A DNA stretch of 64,000 nucleotides from Micrasema longulum (Eukaryota; Arthropoda; Insecta; Trichoptera; Brachycentridae): assembly GCA_022494885.1 (NCBI GenBank), contig JAGVSM010003818.1, positions 310,001 through 374,000 of the forward strand, in the 5' to 3' direction. Within the stretch, counting starts at the first letter, position 1. Each line of letters opens with the position of its first letter. The notes under the pieces are model-generated. The model was not told where the DNA came from, searched no databases, and was given only the letters and a program-made list of their open reading frames with translations. Shown in pieces: positions 1-10,905 of this stretch. Position numbers and translations under genes: made by a program.

Positions 1-885
1 TTACATCAGTTAAATTTCAATACTATTAAGTTAGTCACGGAGTAAACAAGAATTACCTACGCAACCAGCATTTATAGTTTATTATAATTTTTAAGTTATT
101 GTAAAATTCACCAGAATGTCATTCTCATTGCAATCAACAATTTTATTTTATTTTATCGATTATGTAACATGCATCGTTAAAGAATAAGTTCTCTTATAAA
201 GGACACCAATTTCAGCCGTCGAATTGCACAATTCAGATATCTACGTTCAGAAATGCACCCAAATAATTCATTTATGTAATTTACACAAACATTAAACAAT
301 TGACTGATTTGATACGTAACAACAATTTAAATTACCAATCACGCATTACGAATATTACACGAGAACCCATTTTGGTTATTTCACCAATGAGACGTTTTTA
401 TAATACCAATTGGGTGTAAATATGCCGATTACGCCGGCAAATCGATTCGCCATGGTTGCCGTCAGACGATTATTTGTGTCTCGAATATTTATCAGCAGAG
501 AGTAAAGAATTGTTTGAGAGTAGCTAAGCTACCTGGCTACCCAACTGGGTATATACGTGGCGTGCTTCGGATTTTCGCTTTCTTCACCCATTAATACCTT
601 TTTACTGAATCAATGAGTTTTTTTGAGGCACGCAAACTGCAAAAACTACAATGCGATTATTAGAATACCGAAATGATGCTGTTTGATATGCATGCGTTAT
701 GGAGATTACATTGATCAAACAGCCCAGCGAGCATTACATTATTCATATATTTTTTCAGTTACCGAGTGATAAAAGTAAACCGATATTAAGCTTGCCAAAT
801 CAGAAAAAAAGTAATGGGAAAACATACGAAAAGTGAATAATTCATTGCAAATCCTTCGTCTTACTTTTTAGACAACAATTACTTG
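1..885. other. AT-rich non-coding stretch
   Basis: I see no exon, RNA gene or recognisable transposon here. The only open frame near 422 is 27 codons long and resembles nothing I know. The region is either intergenic or lies in a 5' intron of the FAS1-domain gene, whose first exons I did not find. Confidence 0.5.
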
Positions 886-1375
886 AGTATGTCCAAATAT
901 TTTTAGACAGGCTGGATTAACTCCGTTGAGAGTTATTTCGATTTAAATTTCTTCCAACAGAGAGCGAAAACAGTCTTGAGAAGGCAATATGGAAGTCTAG
1001 ACATTTACAGGGGCTATGACCTGTCATTGGATGGTTCCAGTGGCCACATTACTTAAACTAACTGGTATAAGAAGTAAAATAGTTATAAATATTTTTTTAA
1101 GCGTTGCCTATTCCGTGAATTGGTTCAGCCAAATGAATCTCACCCACATGATAAAGGTTTCAGCTCTTTTAATTCACAAAAGTCAACAAATGGAAGACTT
1201 GAGGAAATTTAGATGTTTAAACATGGGCAAAATGGTGAATGTTACATAGCGTGTAAAGTGGCCACATAAACCAGCCAAGACAGGTCATAAACCCTGTAAA
1301 TGCCTAGACTTATAAAATATTTTCCTTCTCAGAAATGTTTTTCCTCTATGTTGCAACAAATTTAAATACTTTTTA
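886..1375. repeat. MITE family A, copy 1 (long-TIR foldback element)
   Basis: The two ends are long imperfect inverted repeats of about 100 bp. The left arm (about 955-1055) contains GGAAGTCTAGACATTTACAG and TGACCTGTC. The right arm (about 1250-1362) contains GACAGGTCATAAACCCTGTA and GCCTAGACTT. Both arms meet an inner GTGGCCAC. The same arms recur near 3150, 30300, 57930 and 61915. There is no transposase, so this is a non-autonomous DNA element. An outer flank with a GTCCAAAT-type motif (886-950) is shared with other copies. Confidence 0.75.
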
Positions 1376-2824
1376 GAGTTGTAAAATTGAATTTTCTATG
1401 TACACATAATACAAAACAGTTCGCAATATTAATAGTAGGTAATTAAATAACTAAAAAATATTATGTATTTTTTAAAACAAAAATAACTTGGAAATAAAGC
1501 AAAAAAATATTTTCTATAATTTATTACCCGCGGTTGATGTTCCAATTTTTTACATGTGGCATAACGAAGTTGCATTATTTTTTTAATGAAATAAAAATCT
1601 GTAATTATAATTTTATAATAAAGCGACGCAAAGTGTTAAAACATGTAAAAAGATTTTATTTGTTTAAACACCACAAAACCCATTTACTTATTAAAAAAAT
1701 TGTAAGAGCTCAAACGGGAAAAGAGAAATGAAGCATGCCTTAAGGGGAAACGCGGTCTGATTTTCCTCCAAACAAACGTATTCCCGTATTTTTTCCCAGG
1801 ACAACAGTGATTTTTTTACACACTGTATATATTTAGTATTGGCGTGTTTCCGTTGTTTTGCTTTTCTGATTAATAGTTTCTTGTGGGAGCTAGGACAATT
1901 AAAAACCCCATAAAAGCCCACAATTTTATCTGCCGTCTTTGAACGTATGGTTTACAAATATGACAAATCGTTTTGAAAAACGGAACATGTAAAAAAAAAA
2001 CAAATTGATTCAGTTTTGGGGTGCGACTAAACAACGAAGCGTCGATTTTCTCGATTTTAATTAGGCATAATAAGTCCGACGTGCAGTTGCCTTTTTCTCA
2101 CAGTATCGGGGAGGCATTTGCGAGAGAGTGACAGAAAAACAGTATTCAAATACCTGTTCATCAAAATCGTCTGGCACTGAATATATCCTCTAAAGGATGA
2201 AAGGAGTCTGCTTTTGCTGAAATAAATGTTGAAAACTCCGAACAGACAGTGAAGGGCATGTGATTTTCCATTAATTGAAATGTAAAAACAAACTTACGCA
2301 TGTATGACAGAGGTACTGACTTTTTATATGTAAACAATGGTAAATACGTTTTCTAGCCTTAACGAGACAATTTTATGAACTCGTTTTGTACGAGGTTAAT
2401 AGTTTTTTTTCAAATTATTTCAAACCATGTTCTCATTAAACATTAATTACACTGCGTAACTACATTATAATTAACATAAAAATTCGGTCATATTAATATG
2501 AAATACTCATCAACCTGCAAATTATTTTTTTAACGATGTATTTTTAAATGTCAACTTTGCGTAATATGCAATAAGATCGTGCGCATACAATAATGTACTC
2601 CAATAATCATATTATTTTATTTTTACTATTGCAAAATTATTTGCAGGTCTATTTGTATCTAAGGCTCGGTTCTCGTTAAAATCATAAGTATCTTATATTT
2701 AGTTAAAGAATTTAAAAAGTTTTTTTTTCATACAAAACATACAATGTTCTTTTTAAGTTGTTACTATTGGGTGTTGACATACGTTATGTTCTTTTTTTCC
2801 AAATGAAGAGAACAAGAAGACACA
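1376..2824. other. AT-rich non-coding stretch
   Basis: No gene or recognisable repeat is visible. Short A/T homopolymer runs are common. The small open frames at 1534-1731 (+) and 1691-1921 (-) have no recognisable content. Confidence 0.45.
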
Positions 2825-2944
2825 ACAAATTAGTCAATAATGTATTCTCTTTCAGTATTTTGCAACAAATTAGTCAATAATGTATTCTCTTTCAGTATTT
2901 TGCAACAAATTAGTCAATAATGGATTCCCCTTCAATATTTTACA
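2825..2944. repeat. Tandem repeat, 40-bp unit x 3
   Basis: Three head-to-tail units start at 2825, 2865 and 2905, each beginning ACAAATTAGTCAATAATG. The first two units are identical and the third has several substitutions. This is a small minisatellite. Confidence 0.9.
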
Positions 2945-2994
2945 AAAATAAATTCAATAATAAATAGTAATAACCTACAATTGAAATATACGTA

Positions 2995-3135
2995 CATTGT
3001 TTTTATTAGAGCACACATAAGAATATGTTAATATTTTTCAAATAATATTTATAAATAAATATTATTTATATATATATTTATATATAAATATTTATAAATA
3101 TTTCAAGATTCAAATAAATAATAAATAATAGAAAT
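2995..3135 (+). mobile_element. LINE family E 3' end
   Basis: The motif TTATTAGAGCACACATAAGA is followed by an AT-rich palindromic stretch and a terminal TTCAAGATTCAAATAAATAA-type tail. The same ending occurs after the LINE coding fragment near 4203-4490, and in inverted orientation at 4618-4658. I read it as a 5'-truncated 3'-UTR copy. Confidence 0.45.
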
Positions 3136-3149
3136 AATAATTCATAGCA

Positions 3150-3490
3150 TCTTCACCGTCTTATTTCCTCGATTGAACGCAAACAGAAAGAGATGTCTAA
3201 AATTCTCACTTTCATCTTTTCGACATTCCATTTTGAAGGCTTGTAATCCAAAAAAATAATAATTGTAACGTAAAATGGGTGAGATTCATCCGACTGAACT
3301 AATTCTCCTACTAGGCAACGCCTAAAAACAATTTTCCAATTTAAACCTGCCACTTAAACCATCCAATAACAGGTCATAAATCCTGTAAATGCCTAGACTT
3401 CCATATTACCTTCTTAAAAACATTTTCTTTCTCTGTTAAGTTTAGATCTAAATAACTCCCTAGGGAGAAAATCTAGTCTGTCTAACCATT
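3150..3490. repeat. MITE family A, copy 2 (partial)
   Basis: The segment matches the internal part of copy 1 in reverse orientation (a GTGAGATTCATC stretch and a CTAGGCAACGCC stretch). It is followed by the right arm with ACAGGTCATAAATCCTGTAA and GCCTAGACTTCCATATTACC. The left arm is missing. The 66-codon minus-strand frame at 3153-3353 lies inside this repeat and is not a gene. Confidence 0.7.
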
Positions 3491-4202
3491 TTGAAATAAT
3501 CAAAGCATTGTTGAACATTCGAGTTATTCATACTTTTTTTAAAATTAAATGATTCTTACCAGTAAACCAAATTATTCTCTGAATGTGACATATTTATTCT
3601 CATACAAAAAAAAACTGAAAACTCACTAGAGGTAAATCCAGTGTTTGTCTACAGAGATTTAAATATGCTCAATTTTTTTTAGTCAAATTAAATTTTTTGT
3701 CGAACTTGACTAATTATTTAAGATTATAAAAAAATACATCTGCCGATGTGACTCGCTTATGACCTTCAAAGTTCATGGACCTTTTCGTGCGGAACTTTCT
3801 ATAATTTCCTGATCCATTATACTTTTCTCTAGAGCGTGACGAGACATCGTCATTCGACATCTGTGATTAATACCAATATGTTTTTTACAAAAAAAATATT
3901 ATCTGACACCTACATCCATCACCTCAATATTCTATAACTCTTGTCCTCTTAATAAAGAAAGAGCAATTGGTTTCATGATGCGCTTATCCTTTTTTTTTAT
4001 ATAAAAATATCAAGAATATTAAAATCCCTCTCCAATTTTTGTGAAAACTATAACATTGAGTTGATACTATATAAAATACCTTATAGAAATATAACTATAA
4101 TGTATCTCCTAGTCTTTAAATTTGTCCTTTTTAAAAAACACATTAATATTGTTCAACGCGGGACATTTTTATGTGTTTTGCGTGATTGACTACCTACAAT
4201 AA
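3491..4202. other. AT-rich non-coding stretch
   Basis: No exon or clear transposon is visible. A short stretch near 3636-3662 resembles the outer flank of MITE family A (AATCCAGTGTTTGTCTACAG). Confidence 0.4.
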
Positions 4203-4490
4203 TTGAACACGATCACAATACTAGAGAAAAGAACAAAATTAGACTTCCATTTAGGAAAAAGGCAAAGTCACAAAATTCAATTTTATTTAAAGCAATTAAA
4301 AAGTATTACGAAATGGAAAAAAATATTTATGAAGAAAAAAAACATATCAAAATTTAAAATAATGGTCAAGACATATGTGATAAACAATTTATAAATTAAA
4401 TATATTTGTAATGTTATTATTAGAACACACATAATAATATGTATGATATGTGTGCCCTACTTTAAGATTTAAATAAATAAAATAAAATAA
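4203..4490 (+). mobile_element. LINE family E, C-terminal fragment and 3' UTR
   Basis: A 63-codon open frame (4203-4394) is rich in Lys and Ile, like the C-terminal tail of CR1/jockey-type reverse transcriptases. It is homologous at DNA level to 10470-10645. It is followed by TTATTAGAACACACATAATA and a terminal AAATAAATAAAATAAAATAA tail. Both copies are truncated and the second has stop codons. Assignment to a particular LINE clade is inference. Confidence 0.45.
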
Positions 4491-4617
4491 TTTAGGTTAC
4501 CGGTTCGATTCTTGGCAACATTATACAAAAATATTTTTTATCGTATTTAATACCTAGCTCTATGGTTAACGTATGAAATTTGTGATATTATTTTTTTCAT
4601 TGAATCTTTAAGTAGGC

Positions 4618-4658
4618 CATACATAAACATATTCTTATGTGCGCTCTAATAAAACCAA
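4618..4658 (-). mobile_element. LINE family E 3' end, inverted copy
   Basis: The segment is close to the reverse complement of 2999-3032 (CATATTCTTATGTGCGCTCT). It is either a short truncated LINE end or the distal inverted repeat of a longer element. Confidence 0.4.
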
Positions 4659-5323
4659 TCAGCATATATTTAATTTTTAAGTGATTTACTACGTATTTCT
4701 AAAACCTTCAGTTAGAGTATTGTTTTTTTTGCTTCTTCTTCGTAAATATTTTTTCCATATCACAATTTCTACCGCCTCATATAAAGTTGATTTTTGTGAC
4801 TTTTATATTATAAAAATATCAAATATGAATTGTCTCATCAATGCGTGATGGTTGAAAATTGGTACCTACTAAGGGAAATCTTTTTTTTATTCAACACCAC
4901 GTGACGTGTTGGAGAGTTTGGATTTAGCCGCCCTTAACATAGGAAACAAACCAGCTGTTTGTAGCCGATCACTCTGGGCCAAACGCTACTGTCTGATATA
5001 TTTAGCTAGCACATTCAACAATACAGTTATATATACTCTCTTCTTTTTTTTATTTAGATTAAAAGTAAATATTTGAATTTGCTTAAATATTTCAATTTTC
5101 AGACCATTTCCTAAAAGTCGTAAATAACTTGTGTTAGAAAAATGGGTATCAAGTTGTGGTAGAGAGGAATTTGAATCTGGACCTTTGACTCGTGAGTCCA
5201 AAACACTACATCGGGATCACAATTTGGTTTAATCTTCCAATTAAGCTGCTTTGGTATTGTATACTCTGATTAAAATGAATATTTTTGGTACAAATATCCT
5301 AAAACTGACTGGAATGCAGATTG
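4659..5323. other. AT-rich non-coding stretch
   Basis: I see no gene. The minus-strand open frame at 4986-5201 has no recognisable domain. Confidence 0.4.
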
Positions 5324-5377
5324 ACGCATAATACTTATATAACGCATAATACTTATATGACGCATAATACTTATATA
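5324..5377. repeat. Tandem repeat, 18-bp unit x 3
   Basis: Three units begin at 5324, 5342 and 5360, each ACGCATAATACTTATAT plus A or G. They differ only in the last base. Confidence 0.9.
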
Positions 5378-6524
5378 ACGTATGAGCTATAATTTATTTT
5401 TAATTATGTACTATTGTGAAAATAAAAGGGTTAAATAATACTGGTCACCACGACCCATGCTAAATTAACAATTATTATCTACAGATTACAGTCATAAATT
5501 CCGAGAAACAAATTACCCGCAATGTTTACAGTTCACTTTCATCTGCGCGTCCATCGTGGCTCTATAAGGAATTTCACATTATCTCTTACGTACGTGTAAA
5601 GTCAGACAATAACACGACTTTCCCCCATCATTCGTGAAAATAATGGCATTACTATAGCATCTCCATTGTTGCAGCCCACCTACAATGCGTCTTCGCCCAC
5701 AGATATGCCAGAAGCAGTGTATCATGACGGATTCCTCATTTTCTCCGTGGTTTTTTAAAAATAAGTGGGATATTTTTTTCCATTAATAGCCGCTGAATTG
5801 AACAAACGTTTCATAATATCTATTGTATAAGATGCTGTGATCAGAAAATTAATCAAGTTATAATAAATAAAATTGTGTCGTGAATAAAAATTTGTACGCA
5901 AATTCACTGATTTTCCTCAGTAGAAAATTAATGAAGAGGAAAAAATGTATTCTAAAAAAAACCGAAGTTTCCGATATTAAAAGAAAACAAAAAAAAACGT
6001 GTTGTTTATTTTTATAATTAATACTTACTATGTTTGTACTTATATTATATTATAGTACGTAGGCGCATTGTAAAATTAAATAAATAAAATAGAATAAGAA
6101 AATTACTAAAAATCGAGAAAAAAATGGGTAGAAATTATAAGGAATTTACGGAAATCATCTAAATGGGATCCATAAAAAACGAATGTTGTTTGAAAACATT
6201 CAAATACAAACTTTTTTGCGTGTAATAAAATAACATCCTCCTAATTTTTTTGTATTTTTATGTATTCTTGTCGAATGCATCCCTGGTGAATTATGAATAA
6301 AATATTTACGCTCTTATCTACAGAACAGATCAAATATTTTAAGGGCTATAAAAATACTTAGAACAAATTTCATTACTATGCAAAAAACCAAGCGTAAAGC
6401 GGTTCAGTCGTTATTAAGTATATCAAGGACACACATACGAACATTGCCAAATCTATTAAAATTTATAATAAAAATAAAAAAATTAAATTCGGTAGAAAAG
6501 CAACTTTGGTAGAAAAACTCAGTT
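5378..6524. other. AT-rich non-coding stretch
   Basis: No exon, RNA or recognisable repeat was found. A slightly GC-richer part (about 5520-5750) has no open frame of note. Confidence 0.4.
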
Positions 6525-6770
6525 TTAATCACTTTCACTAGAATGGAGCTCATTTAGTGTTGTTGCGTCTATTTCACAATAATTGTTGCCGTTGTAATAA
6601 ATATCGCCCTCATCATCCTCGACTGATAACCCCGGCCCACCATTCCATAATATGTCGTCCTTACTACCTTCCAAATTATTCGACATGCAACATTTGGTGA
6701 AGCCTTGTTTAAAATTAGACTGATCTAATTCATTCCATGTCGAAAGTGTTGCGCAATGTCTTACAACTGC
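6525..6770 (-). pseudogene. pogo/Tigger-like transposase C-terminal remnant
   Basis: The reverse strand reads about 80 codons in one frame up to a TAA at 6527-6525. It has TWNEL...NFKQGF near the start, then an acidic tail with WNGGPGLSVEDDEGDIYY and ending in SSESD. The Trp-Asn then Asn-Phe-x-x-x-Gly-Phe pattern followed by an acidic tail is typical of the end of pogo/jerky-type transposases. No DDE catalytic part is visible upstream, so this is a fragment. Family assignment is moderate. Confidence 0.5.
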
Positions 6771-6843
6771 TATACATTTGTTTGTTCAATGTTTAAAACC
6801 ATGTTTTTTTTCTCGAGTATAATACGGAACCCTAATTTTGCAT

Positions 6844-6955
6844 TTTCCATTTTGCACCACAACAAGTCAAGAAACCAAACTATACTGGTGACTGAGAAAA
6901 ATCACACATAATTATTGTGATCCAACTGGGAATCTAACCGAACATTGAACCACCA
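6844..6955 (-). mobile_element. SINE S1, degraded copy
   Basis: It carries the S1 3' body in reverse (TTGCACCACAACA, then a GAGAAAAATCACA stretch) and a degraded B-box region. It matches better-preserved copies at 9846, 33656 and 43684. Confidence 0.6.
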
Positions 6956-7089
6956 TAGCTGCACTCGTTCGCCCATTAAAGACGTATTGTTCAAGTCCAC
7001 ACGGTACAGTAAAATTTTCCAGAGTGAACTGATTTTTATTGTGTTATTTTTTAAATATATTATTTTATCAGTAGGCAAACGCACTAGTA

Positions 7090-7700
7090 CCAGTACACTA
7101 AGAGGCCGGGCGCTTAGTTCTGTCGATGAATGTAACAGTGGGACATTGATTTTGGTACCTGGACACTCAAATATCGACGGTAACGAGGCAGCTGATGAAC
7201 TGGCAAGGCTGGGAGCTGAGACAGCCCCAATAGGCCCTGAACCCTACTGTGGGTTGCTTAAATGTGCTCCTCATAATGAGCTTACATCATGGGCCAGGAG
7301 ACAGAGTGTAATGCTCTGGCAAAAAGTACCTGGTCAGCACCATGCTAAGGAACTGGTAAAAGAATACTCGCAAAGTTTAGATTTTTACCTAATAAAGCTC
7401 AGCCGAAATCAAGTGAGGGTTGTCGCTAGAGCCCGCCCAGGGCACTGCAGAATGAAAAAAACATCTTGCTAGAATGAACCTTTCCGAAACTTCTAGATGT
7501 AGGTTCTGCAGTGAAGATGAGGAAACACATATCCACATTATATGAGAATGTGACGCTTTACATCACAAAAGGAGCCTCGTCATCAGGGGAGCACAAGTTA
7601 AACCTGAAGATGTTAAAGAGCTCGCCTCATGCCTAAAAGCCCGATACTTTACGAATCTGGGCTTGGAGTGGGAGATTTAGCAAGATGTAAACTCTCTCCT
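7090..7700 (+). pseudogene. LINE ORF2 C-terminus: RNase H end and zinc knuckle, broken
   Basis: The frame from about 7090 encodes LVPGHSNIDGNEAADELARL, the last catalytic block of an RNase H domain of jockey/R1/LOA-type LINEs. The Trp usual before VPGH is replaced by Leu. The frame is lost at an A-run near 7456. In the next frame it continues with KHLARMNLSE and a Cys-x2-Cys...His...Cys knuckle (about 7500-7550), which contains an in-frame TGA. It ends around 7676 with LGLEWEI and a stop. The element is 5'-truncated, frameshifted and dead. The run-on N-terminal 45 codons of the open frame (6945-7089) are not part of the domain. Confidence 0.8.
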
Positions 7701-8624
7701 TCCGCACAGTAGCCAGGCCCTTCATAGACCTGGGTATGGAGGGCAAGTACTATTCACCGAGACCCGTCACATAGATCTTCTCAGGTCGCAGTGGCTTGCA
7801 TAGCACTGATCTCTACCACTAATAATAAGAACAATTAACGTATACGTAATAATAAAACACAATATTTAAGTTAGTATATCAAGAGCCCCGAAGTTCTTAG
7901 TTCTAATTCTTCAATCGTCGTCAAGAGTCGTCAATCCTAATTTTACTGTGTCGGTATATCGGCCAACGGTCGACAAATATGTCTCGAAGGACAACAACCT
8001 TGTTTATTTCTCTAGAGATTTATGAGATACGATTTATTAATTGTTAAAATGTGTCAAGAATTTTGATAGAGAATTTAAAATATTTAGACATCGGTAAAAC
8101 CATGCTGTATTTCGTAGATAATAGTAATTGAAGGTGATTTTTAGATTACAACAGTTTCTTTAAATAATTAAAACGTTATAATCAAACCGAATAGCTTTAC
8201 AATATCAACGGCCGGCTGCGACAGAGCAATCATTTTGAAACAAGTTTAGCATAAAAAAAATAAATCTGGAAAGCCGTCGCTAGAGAAACTTACGAGTCAA
8301 AAGTCAGAGAAACGATTAATGTGAAAAAGTGTAATTTCACATCCAGTCGGGCGCAGGCAACTGAGAGTCAATGTTTCGAAAGAGAACGAAGGTCACAGTA
8401 AAACAAATGAAACTCGGACGAGTACCTACCTAATGGTAATCGTGTTGCGGAGTCTTGATTCATTTATCGGCTTTCGGCTTTTTAAGTGCACTCTCTCGCT
8501 TCACTGGGTCATCAATTCTATTTTATCCAGACCCGGACTAGGCTTTATATGTTTATACCAGTGCCGCGATTACGAACGCTATCTTCATATGTACATGTCG
8601 AGACGGTACAATTAACTTCTTTAC
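7701..8624. other. Non-coding stretch with a slightly GC-richer part
   Basis: Position 7701-7830 is probably the 3' UTR of the LINE fragment. 8190-8460 is less AT-rich than its surroundings and holds a small inverted repeat (TGTGAAA/TTTCACA at about 8321-8343). It could be a 5' exon or promoter of the FAS1-domain gene, but I found no start codon followed by a convincing splice donor, so I make no call. Confidence 0.3.
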
Positions 8625-8751
8625 TATCTGTACCTTCCTCGGTATGTTCTACCGACTTGTCATCTCGACGTCAAATGATCGAATCCAACCAATGAATGAC
8701 CCCGAAAATTTAGCCCACGGTTCTTACTTAGTTAAAATTCAAAATAGTTCG
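8625..8751 (+). repeat. Direct repeat R-HH, copy 1
   Basis: About 115 bp from GTATGTTCTACCGACTTGTC through GATCGAATCCAACCAATGAA to AAAATTCAAAATAGTTC match 9103-9217. Copy 2 leads straight into a hammerhead-like motif. Copy 1 instead leads into a short hairpin (GTCGTTTAT/ATAAACGAC). Confidence 0.75.
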
Positions 8752-9102
8752 TCGTTTATTGCACCTCTATGTGTTATAAACGACTGAAGATTTTTGTTAG
8801 ACATTTTTGTTGGATTATTAATGGTTAAATTATATTTAGCTTTCAGTTTATAAAATTATAATAAACGGCCAATTTCAAGTTCGTTTTTAAATACATAACC
8901 TGAAAAACTATTATTTTCGTTCCGCATTGTGCAAGCTTTCGGACTTTGGCGTGCAGCTTATTTCACCAGATGCTTTTGAACATTAATTGACATCCCTATG
9001 AGTAAGTTTTCGCTTTGGTTTTAAGTGTTTATATTGACAATAAAATTAACTGCCAAAGATGTCGGGAACCATCTTTATAAGTAGGATGCCAGTATCTCTA
9101 CC

Positions 9103-9217
9103 TCCCTCAGTATGTTCTACTGACTTTTGATGTCGACGTCATATGATCGAATCCAACCAATGAAAGACTCCAAAAATTTAGCCCGCGTTCCTGACTGAAT
9201 TAAAATTCAAAATAATT
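9103..9217 (+). repeat. Direct repeat R-HH, copy 2
   Basis: It matches 8636-8751, sharing GATCGAATCCAACCAATGAA and AAAATTCAAAATA. Its segment 9122-9134 is complementary to 9252-9265, which lies just 3' of the ribozyme-like core that follows. Confidence 0.75.
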
Positions 9218-9251
9218 CTGACGAAGAGACGGGTACGTCTCGAAACGAGTA
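9218..9251 (+). ncRNA. Hammerhead-ribozyme-like core, minimal helix III
   Basis: All conserved core blocks are present in order: CTGACGA (9218-9224), one unpaired A, stem II GAGACG/CGTCTC with loop GGTA (9226-9241), GAAA (9242-9245), and a two-base-pair helix III AC-GA-GT leading to the cleavage triplet GTA. The bases just 5' of the core do not pair with the 3' flank. The 3' flank (9252-9265) instead pairs with 9122-9134, about 85 nt upstream, so helix I may carry an insertion. Minimal helix III is typical of hammerheads in Penelope-like elements. Activity is not shown. Confidence 0.55.
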
Positions 9252-9421
9252 GACATTGAAAAGTCGGTAAGTGGTTACATACAAATATTTAATAACATTT
9301 AGTCAAATGTTTGACCACAAATTTAAGGCTTTAAATATTAATAATATGAAATAATTTGCATTTAATATAACATTACAGTGCCCTATGCACCATCTGGTGT
9401 GAATAGGGGATTTTTAATTTT

Positions 9422-9760
9422 ATTTGTTTAAGTAACATGTATTCTTGGCACAAATGTATGTTTTATATTTGTATATTAATGATTTATAATTTCTTACATT
9501 TGATTAGCTAGGCATTTATAATCATGTAGTTTAAGTTTTTCTTTTTTATGTTATTGTTTTATTAGTACAGGACTACTTATGCTCTAAAGATGAAAAATCT
9601 CTATCTTAGAACAGGCTGAGCCATGTTAGAGATGGAGACTATCATAAACAGAGAATACTCCGTTTTCATTTTACATTAATTAGTTTTATATAGATTCCCT
9701 GTTATTAAGTATGTATACTGTATACTATTTTTTTCGCAATAAATTTATAAAATAAATATA
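9422..9760 (+). mobile_element. LINE family F, 3' UTR (truncated)
   Basis: The stretch with GTTTAAGTAACATGTATTCT, then GAACAGGCTGAGCCATGTTA and ACTCCGTTTTCATTTTACAT, matches in reverse the 3' UTR of the LINE at 20330-21325. It ends in GCAATAAATTTATAAAATAA. It is 5'-truncated with no coding part. Confidence 0.75.
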
Positions 9761-9845
9761 TCCTTACCAACGCGAAACACCCGAATTATAGATAATATTT
9801 ATAGATGTGGATATATTTTATTGTTATTAACATTAACATTAACAT

Positions 9846-10017
9846 TTTTTTTTTGCACCACAACAGGCCAGGCGGCCAATTACAGTGGTGAATTACATCA
9901 CAGAGCACCCAGGCTTGAGAAAAATCACATTTTTAATTTTTGTGTTCTCACCGGGAATCGAACCCGGAACCTTCCGTGCGTGAGTCAAGCATCTTGACCA
10001 CTACACCACGGAGGCCG
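9846..10017 (-). mobile_element. SINE S1 (tRNA-derived)
   Basis: Read on the minus strand it starts with a tRNA-like head. The A box is in GGTGTAGTGGTC and the B box is GGGTTCGATTCC. A body follows with a GAGAAAAATCACA complement and CCTGTTGTGGTGCAAAAAAA at the 3' end. The head cannot form a tRNA acceptor stem, so it is not a tRNA gene. Other copies are at 33656 and 43684, with fragments at 6844 and 52280. Confidence 0.8.
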
Positions 10018-10469
10018 TAATGCAGCCCTGACTTTATTGTAACTATGTATTATAATCGGAAGTAGTAGCTTGATTAGACTGTTCTTCATTTCTCGGATAA
10101 ACAGTTACAACACTTGATATCGACGCATTACCAATTACTCTCAAATAATTAAAGAATTATGCCACAATTATCAGGTAGGCGTCTTCCACTGGCTTTAGTA
10201 AAAACGTATTGGTAAATAATATCGTGATGCTGTTGCACGTATTTGCCTCTCTGATTCATTTGGAGAAAACTTAAAACAAAGCTAAAATAATTATTTTGGA
10301 GAAAAAAAATAGGTTCACATAGGCAAAGTTGATTTTGAATTGATTACAAATACTTACATAGCAAAAGCGAAGAATATTTTGCAATACCGTGACATTCGTT
10401 AATTAAATTATTTACTCTAAAAAAACAAAGAATTTTGGAAAAAAAAAATAATCAAAGTCAACTTGAACA

Positions 10470-10645
10470 TAATCATAAGACTAGAGAAATAGATCAGACT
10501 CCGATTTAGAAAGTAGGCGAAGTTACAAAATTTAATTATATATAAGGCAGTTAAAAAATATTATGAAATGGAAACAACGTCTACGAATAAAAAAAAAACA
10601 AATTTGAACTTAACGTTAAGATATACGTGTTAAACAATTCATTAA
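10470..10645 (+). mobile_element. LINE family E, C-terminal fragment, second copy
   Basis: The segment aligns with 4210-4395 (shared blocks ACTAGAGAAA, GGCGAAGTTACAAAATT and TATGAAATGGAAA). It has several stops, so it is non-coding. Confidence 0.5.
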
Positions 10646-10659
10646 TTACGTAAATGAAG

Positions 10660-10905
10660 TAATAAGAGAACGGACGCAGCAAGCTCCGGTGACAACTGTC
10701 GTCAAGCGGAGGCGATACAGTTGGCTAGGACAAGGCATCAGGTTCCCAACGTCCTGGACGTCCATTGCTGACTGTTCGTCAGCGGTTTATGTCAGAACTT
10801 CGGGACGAGAAACTGACTTGGGATGACGTAGAGGAGTTGGCAGCCGATAGAGATGAATGGAGGCTCTTTGTGGATACCATATGCTAACTAGAGAATTAGA
10901 GCGGT
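10660..10905 (+). pseudogene. LINE ORF C-terminal remnant
   Basis: The frame reads VKRRRYSWLGQGIRF early and LTWDDVEELAADRDEWRLFV with a stop near 10887. This is the basic Trp-Leu-Gly/His segment followed by the Asp-Arg-x-x-Trp end typical of the C-terminus of many insect LINE proteins. It is a 5'-truncated fragment. The frame between the two blocks is disturbed. Confidence 0.65.

Noticed and set aside
1016..1249. 77-codon frame as a small gene
   Set aside because: It lies entirely within MITE family A copy 1, as do similar frames at 57931-58116 and 61916-62119.
2825..2944. CRISPR-like array
   Set aside because: The three units abut with no spacers in a eukaryotic genome; it is a plain minisatellite.
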